From positions 1 through 8,844 of the forward strand of contig CANKNP010000224.1 of assembly GCA_947483545.1 (NCBI GenBank): a stretch of DNA of 8,844 bases, written 5' to 3'. Made by a program: the position numbers and the translations under genes. This document shows positions 1 through 6,159 of the stretch, in pieces. Source of the stretch: Deltaproteobacteria bacterium (GTDB lineage: Bacteria > Myxococcota > UBA796 > SXON01). How positions within the stretch are numbered: the stretch's first letter is position 1; every line of letters begins with the position of its first letter. The notes beneath the pieces were generated by a model. It was not told the DNA's origin and did not search any database. It saw nothing but the letters and a program-made list of their open reading frames with translations.

Positions 1-811
1 ACGAACCCGACGCGCCGCCTCCGCCGAACCAGCCGCCTCCGCCGCCCCCACCCGCCCCGCCGTCGTTGAGCGCATCCCCGCCAGCCAGGGCGCTGCCCGC
101 CTCGGCCCCCGCGCCCGCCGCGCCTCCGGCGGTCTGCGTGCCCCCGAGACCGGGGTAGGGCCCCGTGCCGTCCTCGCCAGTCTCGCCCCCGCCCGCGCCG
201 CCATCGCCCTGGCCGGAGCAGTCCCCGCCCCCACCGCCCCCGCCCGCTGTGATGAGCTCGGTCTCCGCACGCCTCACGGCTGACCGTCCTCCTCCGGATC
301 CACCCACGCACCCGTTCTCGGCGCCGCTCAGGACGCCGGCCCCGCCGCCGCCCCCGTACGTCGCCGTCGGGCTCCCGCGCACGCCAGGGCCGCCGACCAC
401 GACGGTGAGCACCTCGCCACCGACCACCGCGAGGGTGCCGGACGAGAACCCGCCGCCGCCACCGAGTCGCAAGTATGCGCCGCTGCCCGCCGCGCCGGCC
501 CCCCAAGCCTGGATCTGGATCGTGACGCAGCCGCCGGGGACGGTGAACGTTTGATCCAGGTCGGTCCAACGGTACACCTGGGGGGTGAGCTCGCAGGGCA
601 CCGCAGTGTCGGTGGCCGTTTCGGTGTCGGTGTCGCCCGTGTCCACGACGGCCGAGTCACTGTCGGGGCTGTCCGAGTCGGTCGTTGAATCCGGGGCGGT
701 GTCCGCTGAATCCACGGTGTCGGAGGTGTCGCCGGCCCCGTGACCGCTGTCCAACTTGACGATGCCCTGCTCTGAGCAGGCGGCGAGGAGAACGAGGAGG
801 GAGAGGCGCAT
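1..811 (-). CDS. Glycine-rich surface lipoprotein, C-terminus beyond the left edge
   Basis: This frame has no stop from the ATG at 811-809 to the window edge, giving about 270 visible residues. The N-terminus MRLSLLVLLAAC is a short lipoprotein signal with the lipobox Cys at residue 12, so export and lipid anchoring are likely. Residues about 21-70 are a linker rich in Asp, Ser and Thr. After Cys73 comes a short segment (VYRWTDLDQTF around 79-89), then VTIQIQAWGAG (96-106) and a long Gly-rich region with repeated runs such as LTVVVGG and GGGGGGGWFGGGGG. The AWGAG and LTVVVGG pattern is typical of Gly-rich secreted domains thought to pack as polyglycine helices; the function is unknown. The start lies 15 bp after the kinase stop, so co-transcription is plausible, but no clear ribosome binding site precedes it. 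Missense overlap frames in this GC-rich stretch are shadows. I am confident about the reading frame and the lipoprotein nature, less so about the role. Confidence 0.82.
   Translation of the reverse strand, partial: MRLSLLVLLAACSEQGIVKLDSGHGAGDTSDTVDSADTAPDSTTDSDSPDSDSAVVDTGDTDTETATDTAVPCELTPQVYRWTDLDQTFTVPGGCVTIQIQAWGAGAAGSGAYLRLGGGGGFSSGTLAVVGGEVLTVVVGGPGVRGSPTATYGGGGGAGVLSGAENGCVGGSGGGRSAVRRAETELITAGGGGGGGDCSGQGDGGAGGGETGEDGTGPYPGLGGTQTAGGAAGAGAEAGSALAGGDALNDGGAGGGGGGGWFGGGGASGS
605..730 (-). repeat. Asp/Ser/Thr low-complexity linker within the Gly-rich lipoprotein
   Basis: This coding stretch gives residues about 28-69, dominated by Asp, Ser and Thr (DTSDTVDSADTAPDSTTDSD, then DTGDTDTETATDT). 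It is irregular, not an exact tandem repeat. It lies just after the lipid-anchored Cys and probably acts as a flexible acidic stalk that holds the Gly-rich domain away from the membrane. The same linker style recurs in the lipoprotein at 7124-7951. Confidence 0.7.
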
Positions 812-826
812 CCGCGAAGTGTAGCC

Positions 827-2161
827 TCACACCCCCGCCGCCTTCGCATCCTCCAAGCACTGGCCGCTATACTCCAGGAACATCGTACGCCAATCCGCGG
901 TGACCTTGAGCTGCTTGAGCAGCTGGTGTGTGCCGCCGAGCGCGCGGTGCAGGTAGACGAGCTCTTTCGGGGCCTTGAGTCGGTACTGCGCCAGCATGCC
1001 GGGCATCAACTTGGTGACTTCATCCTGCACATTGTCGTCGGGGCCGCCCATCAGGAAGCCCTCGGGGCGGAAGGCCTGGCCGATCGAGGTGCAGAGCCGC
1101 CACAGCAGGTCATCGGCCTCGGGATGGCGCTCGGTCAAGCAGCCGAGGGGGATGCAGTTCGCGACGCAGGTCTCGCGGTCCCCGGCCACGGCCGCCTGGC
1201 CCACGCGGGCGTAGGTGGCCATCCACGCGAGGTCGTACCGGCGGACGCAACCAAAATCAAGGATTCCAACCTTTCCATCGGGCGTAAAGAGGTAGTTTCC
1301 TGGGTGCGGATCGGCGTGGATCGCACGCCACAGGTACTCCATCTTCAAGAACGTGCGGCCCAGCGTGTGACCGGCACGCTGGCGAGCGGCCTCGGGAGCC
1401 GTGGAGCTGAAAACCGAGAGGGGACGGCCCTGCAGGCGCTCCATGGTCAGCACCTTGCTGGTTGACCAGCCTTCGTGCACGAACGGGATGGTGACGTCGG
1501 GATCCCGGTCCCGGCCCTGGGTGAACAGGCGCCGGAAAAACTGGAGGTTCGCCGCCTCCTGTTTGTAGTCCAGCTCCTCCTGGAGCCGCTCGGTGATCTC
1601 GGCCCAGATCGCGTCCACCTCTGCGCGGTCCCGCTGGAGCACCCGGCCCGCGAGCAGCATGGTCTTGAGCGCGGACATGTCCGAGCCCACGCTGTCCTCG
1701 ATGCCCTCGTGCAGCACCTTGACCACCACACGGCTGCCATCCGGCAGGATCGCGCCATGCGCCTGACCGAGGGACGCGGTGCCCACCGGCTCTTCGTCAA
1801 AGCTCTTGAACAACGTACCAAGATCCCCGCCGAGGTCGCTCTCCACGCGCTTGCGGATCGCCGCGAAGGGGACCGGCTCAGCCTTGTCGTGCAGCCGCCC
1901 CAACATCGCGCGCGCCTCGGGTGGCATGTTCAGGCCGTCGGCGACCTGGGCGACCGCCTGTCCGACCTTCATCGCCGCACCTTTCAACGAGCCCAAGTTC
2001 GTGACGATGCGCTCCGCGTTCTCGACGTGGGTGCGGTCGAGGCTCTTCTTGCGTGCTTCTTCGTCCTGAAAAAGACCGGTGATGCGCTGCCCCAAGTAGG
2101 AGCCGCTCACCTTCGTGGAGAGGGTGCCGAGCTGCGCGAGTCTGGAGAGTTTGCTGGCCAT
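827..2161 (-). CDS. ABC1/AarF/UbiB-family atypical kinase
   Basis: This 444-residue protein belongs to the ABC1 (AarF/UbiB/ADCK) family, atypical kinase-like ATPases linked in other organisms to ubiquinone synthesis and lipid handling. All hallmark motifs are visible: the KxGQ motif at K65-Q68 (AMKVGQ), the alanine-loop that replaces the P-loop at 129-135 (ASLGQAH), the ATP-binding Lys at 148 (VVVKVLH), the paired Glu at 202 (YKQEAAN), the catalytic loop HADPHPGN at 282-289, and DFG at 302-304. The protein is therefore likely active. No C-terminal membrane helices like those of E. coli UbiB are obvious, so it is closer to the shorter soluble members. The ATG at 2161 is preceded by GGGAAAGG a few bases upstream, supporting this start. 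It is divergent from the glutaredoxin-like gene across 56 bp, and the Gly-rich lipoprotein follows 15 bp downstream. No quinone-synthesis gene is adjacent, so the substrate is unknown. Confidence 0.94.
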   Translation of the reverse strand: MASKLSRLAQLGTLSTKVSGSYLGQRITGLFQDEEARKKSLDRTHVENAERIVTNLGSLKGAAMKVGQAVAQVADGLNMPPEARAMLGRLHDKAEPVPFAAIRKRVESDLGGDLGTLFKSFDEEPVGTASLGQAHGAILPDGSRVVVKVLHEGIEDSVGSDMSALKTMLLAGRVLQRDRAEVDAIWAEITERLQEELDYKQEAANLQFFRRLFTQGRDRDPDVTIPFVHEGWSTSKVLTMERLQGRPLSVFSSTAPEAARQRAGHTLGRTFLKMEYLWRAIHADPHPGNYLFTPDGKVGILDFGCVRRYDLAWMATYARVGQAAVAGDRETCVANCIPLGCLTERHPEADDLLWRLCTSIGQAFRPEGFLMGGPDDNVQDEVTKLMPGMLAQYRLKAPKELVYLHRALGGTHQLLKQLKVTADWRTMFLEYSGQCLEDAKAAGV

Positions 2162-2217
2162 GGACCTTTCCCGGCGGCGCGCCGGTGTCTACTGTGCGCC
2201 CGAGGATAACCACGCCG

Positions 2218-2574
2218 ATGCCCCCGTCACCCGCCCATCACGCGCTCGCTGCCGCCCGACTCGACAAGTTCCACAAGGAGACCGTGCAGCGCGTCGCCGA
2301 CACCGTCGCGGCGCATCCCATCGTCGTCGTCGGCATGGCCTGGAACCCCAATGTGCCGCGGGGCGTGAAGGCGCTGGAGGCCGCTGGCCACAAGGTCGAG
2401 TACCTGGAGTTCGGCAACTACGTCTCCGGCTGGCGCGAGCGGCTCGCGATCAAGCTGTGGTCGGGCTGGCCGACCTACCCGCAGGTGTTCGTGAAGGGCG
2501 TGCTGATCGGGGGCGCGGATCAGGCGCAGGAGGCGTTGAAGTCTGGGGAGTTGGTGAAGATGCTGGCGGGGTAG
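2218..2574 (+). CDS. Glutaredoxin-like protein lacking all cysteines
   Basis: This 118-residue protein has a glutaredoxin/thioredoxin-like layout. It opens with a helix, followed by strand IVVVGMA (35-41), then the region where the active site should be (WNPNVPRG, 42-49), strand HKVEYLEFG (58-66), and the well-conserved stretch WPTYPQVFVKGVLIGGADQ (84-102). That last stretch matches the TVP-like cis-Pro loop and GG-D glutathione-binding segment of monothiol glutaredoxins. The usual CxxC or CGFS motif is absent, and the whole protein contains no Cys, so ordinary thiol-disulfide or Fe-S cluster chemistry is not expected. I chose the ATG at 2218, with GAGGA about 11 bases upstream; an in-frame GTG at 2185 would add 11 residues but has no visible ribosome binding site. 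It ends 9 bp before the stop of the convergent alr gene. The fold assignment is good; the function is unknown. Confidence 0.85.
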   Translation: MPPSPAHHALAAARLDKFHKETVQRVADTVAAHPIVVVGMAWNPNVPRGVKALEAAGHKVEYLEFGNYVSGWRERLAIKLWSGWPTYPQVFVKGVLIGGADQAQEALKSGELVKMLAG

Positions 2575-2583
2575 GGCTGCCCC

Positions 2584-3699
2584 TCACACCCGCGGGATCC
2601 GCTCGCTGAACCCGCACAGCACCTCGTACGGGATCGTGCCGGCCCAGCCCGCGATCTCTTCGACAGACACGCGCTGATCGCCCTGGCCGCCGAGCAAGAC
2701 CGCCTCGTCGCCGGCTTCGACGGGCTCGGTCACGTCGGTCACGTCCACCATGCACAGGTCCATGCAGACGACGCCGACGACCGGGCACCTCCGGCCGCCG
2801 ATCAAGACCTGGGCGCGGTTTCCGAGGGCGCGCGGGTAGCCGTCTGCGTAGCCGATGGGCAGGGTTGCGATCCGGGAGGGGCGCGTGGTCACAAAGCTTC
2901 GGTTGTAGCTGACGGAGGCGCGGGCAGGCAGATCGCGGACGACCAGCACCTGCGTGGTGACCCGAAGCACCGGGCGCAGGGGAGGGGAGTCCGGGCAGGG
3001 CGAAGCACCGTAGAGTAGGATGCCCGGTCGGACCATGTCGAGGTGGAACGCGGGATGTTGAACGAGGCCGCCGGAGTTGCATGTGTGTCGTAGTGTTGGG
3101 GCGTACCCGCGGGAGTGGAGGGTGTGGAGCGCCTCGGCGTAGCGGCGGGCCTGCTCGCGGGTGAACTCCCCGGCGGGGCCGTCCGGGGGTCCGTCGGCCA
3201 GGGCGAAGTGGGTCATGAACCCCTCGACGTCGAGCGAGGGGAACCGGGCGAGGCGGTCAAGGAACCTGCCCCAGTGCGGCAAGGCGACGCCCAGGCGCCC
3301 CATGCCGGTGTCCACCTTCAAGTGCACGCGCTGACGGACACCCGCGGCCCGGGCGGCTGTGTCGAGGCGCTCAGCGTCCCCCTCGTCGTAGAGCACGGGG
3401 ATCATTCCACGGCGTACAACCTCCTCAGCGCCGAACCGGCCGACGCCGCCGAGGCACAAGACCGGCGTCGTGATCCCCGCGTCCCGGAGTTGGACGCCCT
3501 CCTCGACGAGCGCTACGCCGAACCAGTCCACGCCGGCCTCAGCGAGCGTGCGGGCAGATCGAACCGCGCCGTGGCCATACGCATCGCCCTTCACGGCCGC
3601 GAGGATTTGGACGCCCCGGCGCACCAAACCCCGCGCCACCGCGAGGTTGAACGCCAACGCGTCCGTGTCCACATGCGCGACGGTCGGGCGGATGGCCAT
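2584..3699 (-). CDS. alr: Alanine racemase
   Basis: This 371-residue protein is a full-length, PLP-dependent alanine racemase, which converts L-Ala to D-Ala for peptidoglycan in the cytoplasm. The PLP-binding Lys is K37 in AAVKGDAYGHG (34-44). Other family motifs are HLKVDTGMGRLG (126-137, including the Lys and Arg near the active site), RPGILLYG (224-231), the second catalytic base Tyr265 in SVSYNRSF, GYADGYPR (283-290), and VCMDLCMVDV (311-320) with the substrate-binding Met-Asp pair. The C-terminal beta domain ends in the usual way (IPYEVLCGFSERIPRV). The ATG at 3699 has AAGG (bases 3711-3708) spaced 8 nt upstream. The tandem palindromes begin about 18 bp upstream of the start, so its promoter must lie within or beyond them. 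The gene is divergent from the RlaP-like gene and convergent with the glutaredoxin-like gene. No D-Ala ligase or other wall gene is adjacent. Confidence 0.97.
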   Translation of the reverse strand: MAIRPTVAHVDTDALAFNLAVARGLVRRGVQILAAVKGDAYGHGAVRSARTLAEAGVDWFGVALVEEGVQLRDAGITTPVLCLGGVGRFGAEEVVRRGMIPVLYDEGDAERLDTAARAAGVRQRVHLKVDTGMGRLGVALPHWGRFLDRLARFPSLDVEGFMTHFALADGPPDGPAGEFTREQARRYAEALHTLHSRGYAPTLRHTCNSGGLVQHPAFHLDMVRPGILLYGASPCPDSPPLRPVLRVTTQVLVVRDLPARASVSYNRSFVTTRPSRIATLPIGYADGYPRALGNRAQVLIGGRRCPVVGVVCMDLCMVDVTDVTEPVEAGDEAVLLGGQGDQRVSVEEIAGWAGTIPYEVLCGFSERIPRV

Positions 3700-3716
3700 C
3701 GGCGCGGCCTTAGCCC

Positions 3717-3788
3717 GATCATCTCAAAGTGGTGGCGTCACTTCGGGATGATGATCATCTCAAAGTGGTGGCGTCACTTTGGGATGAT
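3717..3788. repeat. Two tandem 36-bp copies of a palindromic repeat
   Basis: Copy 1 is 3717-3752 and copy 2 is 3753-3788, directly abutting. They differ only at one base: C at 3744 versus T at 3780. Each unit starts GATCATCTCAAAGTG and ends with CACTT(C/T)GGGATGAT, so each is itself an inverted repeat. The array fills two thirds of the gap between the divergent alr and RlaP-like genes. Because 36 is a multiple of three, plus-strand frames run through it, but the resulting repeat peptide (ISKWWRHFGM twice) looks like translated non-coding DNA. It could be a transposon end or small mobile repeat, a pair of operators, or a structured leader. The sequence alone does not decide between these. Confidence 0.93.
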
Positions 3789-3789
3789 C
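3753..3789 (+). repeat. 15-bp stem, 7-nt loop inverted repeat (copy 2)
   Basis: The left arm is GATCATCTCAAAGTG (3753-3767), the loop is GTGGCGT (3768-3774), and the right arm is CACTTTGGGATGATC (3775-3789). The arms are complementary at 14 of 15 positions, and the remaining pair is T opposite G, a wobble in plus-strand RNA. Copy 1 (3717-3753) forms the same structure with more mismatches. No T-tract follows, so this is not a classic intrinsic terminator. Confidence 0.88.
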
Positions 3790-3807
3790 GCGGGGATACG
3801 AACCCCC

Positions 3808-4944
3808 ATGGACTTTCCCCTCCGGGCCCACACCCACCTGCTGGTGATCGCCGGATCGCGGGCGTTTGGCGTGCACCGTTCCGACTCCGACGTGGATGTG
3901 AAGGGCGTCGCCGTTCCGCCCAGCCGGTGGCTCCACGGCTGCATGAACACGTTCGAGCAGGCGAACGACCCGCAGGACATCGCCAGCTTCGCCCAAGACC
4001 TCCGCGAGGGCGAACGCGCGGTGGTCCAGGCGACCAAGCTCGAAGGAACCGTCTTTGATCTGCGCAAGTTCGTGAAGCTCGCGGCCGACGCCAACCCGAA
4101 CCTGCTCGAACTGCTCTACTGCCGCGACGACGAGGTGCGGTTGATCACCCCGGTTGGGCAACGGCTCCGGGATGCCCGAGGCCTGTTCCTGTCGGCCCGG
4201 GCCCGCCACACGTTTGGTGCCTATGCGACGGCGCAATTGAAGCGGATCGAGACCCATCGGCGGTGGCTGTTGCACCCGGTCGAGCATGCGCCGGTCCGGG
4301 CGGAGTTTGATTTGCCGGAGCGGTCGCTGGTCTCCCCGGATCAACGGTTGGCGGCGGCGGCGGCCATTCGCGAGCGGGTGGAGGCCTGGGACGTTGACCT
4401 TGGCGCGCTGGCCGAGCCGGAGCGGCTGAACCTCCAGGGGCGAATCGCGGCGATGCTGGCCGAGCTCCAGATCTCGCAGGATGATCGCTGGCGGGCGGGC
4501 GCGCGGTCCATCGGGATCGACGAGAACTTCTTGATTTTGTTGGAGCGCGAGCGCCGGTACAAGACCGCGCGGTCCCAATGGGACCACTACAACCACTGGA
4601 AGGCGAACCGGAACGCAGCGCGGGCGGAGGGAGAAGCGCGCACGGGCTACGACGTGAAGCACGCCGCACACCTGTACCGGCTCCTGAAAATGTGCCGGGA
4701 GATCCTTACGAGCGGCGAGGTTCACATCTGGCGGGGCGACCGCGACGCCGATGTGATCCACGCGATCCGCAGGGGCGACTGGTCCTACGATCAGCTGGTG
4801 GGCTGGGCCAAGGAGGCGGACGCGGAGATCGATGACATCTATGCCCGGAGGGCGTTCGTGATCCCCGAGGGCCCGGATCGCCCCGCGGTCGATGAGCTTT
4901 GTGTGGAGCTGGTGGAGATGGGTTTGGCGTGGCAGTCGCGCTGA
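3808..4944 (+). CDS. RlaP-type DNA polymerase beta superfamily nucleotidyltransferase
   Basis: This 378-residue protein looks like a predicted nucleotidyltransferase of the RlaP family, named for its association with RNA ligases in some genomes. The N-terminal catalytic region has the nucleotidyltransferase signature: GSRAFG (16-21) followed by HRSDSDVDVKG (23-33), with the metal-binding Asp pair D28 and D30. The C-terminal part has the helix-rich family segment TGYDVKHAAHLYRLLKMCRE (279-298), then GEV near 303-305 and GDWSYDQL (323-330). Its target, RNA or otherwise, is not known, and no RNA ligase gene lies in the window. I chose the ATG at 3808, which has GGGGA about 11 bases upstream and starts just before the first strand (LLVIAGSR). 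An in-frame ATG at 3784 lies inside the repeat and would add 8 residues. The frame is open upstream to 3115 only because it runs antisense to alr. It is divergent from alr, and the next gene starts about 88 bp downstream. Confidence 0.88.
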   Translation: MDFPLRAHTHLLVIAGSRAFGVHRSDSDVDVKGVAVPPSRWLHGCMNTFEQANDPQDIASFAQDLREGERAVVQATKLEGTVFDLRKFVKLAADANPNLLELLYCRDDEVRLITPVGQRLRDARGLFLSARARHTFGAYATAQLKRIETHRRWLLHPVEHAPVRAEFDLPERSLVSPDQRLAAAAAIRERVEAWDVDLGALAEPERLNLQGRIAAMLAELQISQDDRWRAGARSIGIDENFLILLERERRYKTARSQWDHYNHWKANRNAARAEGEARTGYDVKHAAHLYRLLKMCREILTSGEVHIWRGDRDADVIHAIRRGDWSYDQLVGWAKEADAEIDDIYARRAFVIPEGPDRPAVDELCVELVEMGLAWQSR

Positions 4945-5032
4945 TGGCGGGCTCCACGCCCCTGGCCACCGCTCCCAGCCGGACCGTGTGCCGCCCGTGG
5001 GCACCGGCGGGCCCGCCCGGATAGCCCCGGCC

Positions 5033-5860
5033 ATGGCTGTCAACAAACCGGAGAAGCAGGCGCTCGACGATGCGCTCCCCACCTCCACATGGATGGCCAA
5101 GCGGGTGGTCCCGATGGTCGGCACGACCACGTTCTTCGCCGTGCTCACCCACGGGGAGCCGGTCCTGGTCTCGGCGATCGGGATCTTCTGGGGGCTCGGC
5201 ATCGTCAAGAGCTACTACAACCGGGTCGGGCGGCTGGCGTTGGGCACTGGGCAGGGACAACGCCCGGAGTTGACGAGCCAGGTTGAGCGCACCCCGTCGC
5301 CCTCCACGCCCGCCCGGATCGCCGAGATCCCGGCGTCGGTCGCCGACATCGCACGCCAGGTGCAGACCGTCGCGGCGGGGCTTCGGCGGCTGGAACATAC
5401 GCGCACCGCGGATCGGTTGGAGGCCGGGATGCGGGAGGTCGGGCGGCTCGCGGCGCTCACCGCCGTCGCAGGGCCGGAACCGGACGATTTGCGTGCCGAG
5501 ATCGCCGCACTTCATGCCCGGGCGGAGGCCACGACGGATCCGGAGGCGCGCGAACTGTGGCGCGCGAACGCCCAAGCTGCCGAACACCGGCTTGCGAAGG
5601 CCCTGGCGCTGGCCGCCGCCACGGATCGCACCCACGCGCGCATCGAAGCGTTCCGCCAGGCGGTGAAGTCTCTCGCCGTGGACCTGGCCCGGCTGGATCT
5701 CTCGGCGCAGGACCCGGGTGCGCTTACCGCGGTGGAGGAGCACGCCCTGGCCCTGGAGCGTGACGTCGAGGCGTTGACCCGTACGCACACAGAGATCTCG
5801 CAGGCGGAGCGGGCTTCGGCGGGGGTGAACGCGGGGAGACGGGTGGGGCAGGGGGGGTAG
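5033..5860 (+). CDS. Two-membrane-segment protein with helical tail, unknown function
   Basis: I do not recognise this 275-residue protein. The N-terminus is a short soluble segment (MAVNKPEKQALDD). It is followed by a hydrophobic segment at about 25-40 (VVPMVGTTTFFAVLTH) and another at about 43-58 (PVLVSAIGIFWGLGIV), joined by a tight GEP turn, so a hairpin in the membrane is likely. After a Pro/Ser-rich linker (about 80-97), residues 98-260 are rich in Ala, Leu, Arg and Glu with heptad-like spacing and almost no Gly or Pro, which suggests a long alpha-helical or coiled-coil cytoplasmic domain. The arrangement resembles 2TM-type membrane anchors. I chose the ATG at 5033; the open frame extends upstream to 4892 but overlaps the previous gene, and the extra residues look like translated linker. 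The ribosome binding site is weak (GGA at 5020). It lies on the same strand as, and 88 bp after, the RlaP-like gene, so joint expression is possible. Confidence 0.75.
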   Translation: MAVNKPEKQALDDALPTSTWMAKRVVPMVGTTTFFAVLTHGEPVLVSAIGIFWGLGIVKSYYNRVGRLALGTGQGQRPELTSQVERTPSPSTPARIAEIPASVADIARQVQTVAAGLRRLEHTRTADRLEAGMREVGRLAALTAVAGPEPDDLRAEIAALHARAEATTDPEARELWRANAQAAEHRLAKALALAAATDRTHARIEAFRQAVKSLAVDLARLDLSAQDPGALTAVEEHALALERDVEALTRTHTEISQAERASAGVNAGRRVGQGG

Positions 5861-5869
5861 GCCGGAGGC

Positions 5870-5998
5870 TCAGATCCCGCCGCCGAGGATCAGCCAGGCG
5901 ACCCCAGACCCGGCTTCATCGCCGTCCCCGTACATTTCGCCAACGACGAGATCGGCGTGACCGTCGCTGTCGATATCCCCGACGGCGCTGGGGACAGT
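5870..5998 (-). pseudogene. Remnant of the 3' end of an FG-GAP/VCBS-repeat protein gene
   Basis: On the minus strand, from the ACT codon at 5998 to the TGA at 5872-5870, the frame reads TVPSAVGDIDSDGHADLVVG and then EMYGDGDEAGSGVAWLILGGGI. DIDSDGHAD (5977-5951) is the calcium-binding DxDxDGxxD loop of FG-GAP repeats, and the ending (VAWLILGGG) resembles the C-terminus of many such secreted proteins. Immediately upstream in this frame is a TAG (6001-5999), and there is no ATG or GTG before the motif. Further upstream none of the three minus frames shows recognisable repeat sequence up to 6159. This is therefore probably a decayed fragment of a beta-propeller surface protein. The remaining bases 5999-6159 hold no gene I can support and should contain the promoter of the next gene. 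Confidence 0.72.
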
Positions 5999-6159
5999 CT
6001 ACGCGCCCTGAATAGGCGAGGCAACGCCCGCCCGCCCGATGCCCAGCAGCGGACCACGGCGGTGACGACGGCCCGCCCCCGGCCAGCGCGCTGCCCAACG
6101 GCGCTCTCGCGACAGCGGTCGCCAGCCACCCCGCGCCTTTTCGGATTAGCCGCGCCCCC

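Noticed and set aside
1475..2209. A 244-codon plus-strand open frame
   Set aside because: It is antisense to the ABC1 kinase gene, which has every catalytic motif, and shows no domain of its own.
3717..3788. CRISPR array, because the unit length is 36 bp
   Set aside because: The two copies abut with no spacer, each is almost wholly palindromic, there are only two, and no cas gene is visible.
3717..3788. A complete insertion sequence
   Set aside because: No transposase frame or target-site duplication is seen; the repeats alone cannot show more than a possible mobile-element end.
3115..3807. Long N-terminal extension of the RlaP-like protein (open frame from 3115)
   Set aside because: This part is antisense to alr and runs through the tandem repeats. 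The family domain begins at about 3808, where a suitable ATG lies.
3760..5208. A 482-codon minus-strand open frame
   Set aside because: It is antisense to the well-supported RlaP-like gene and has no recognisable domain; its Arg/Pro/Val-rich make-up is typical of a shadow frame in GC-rich DNA.
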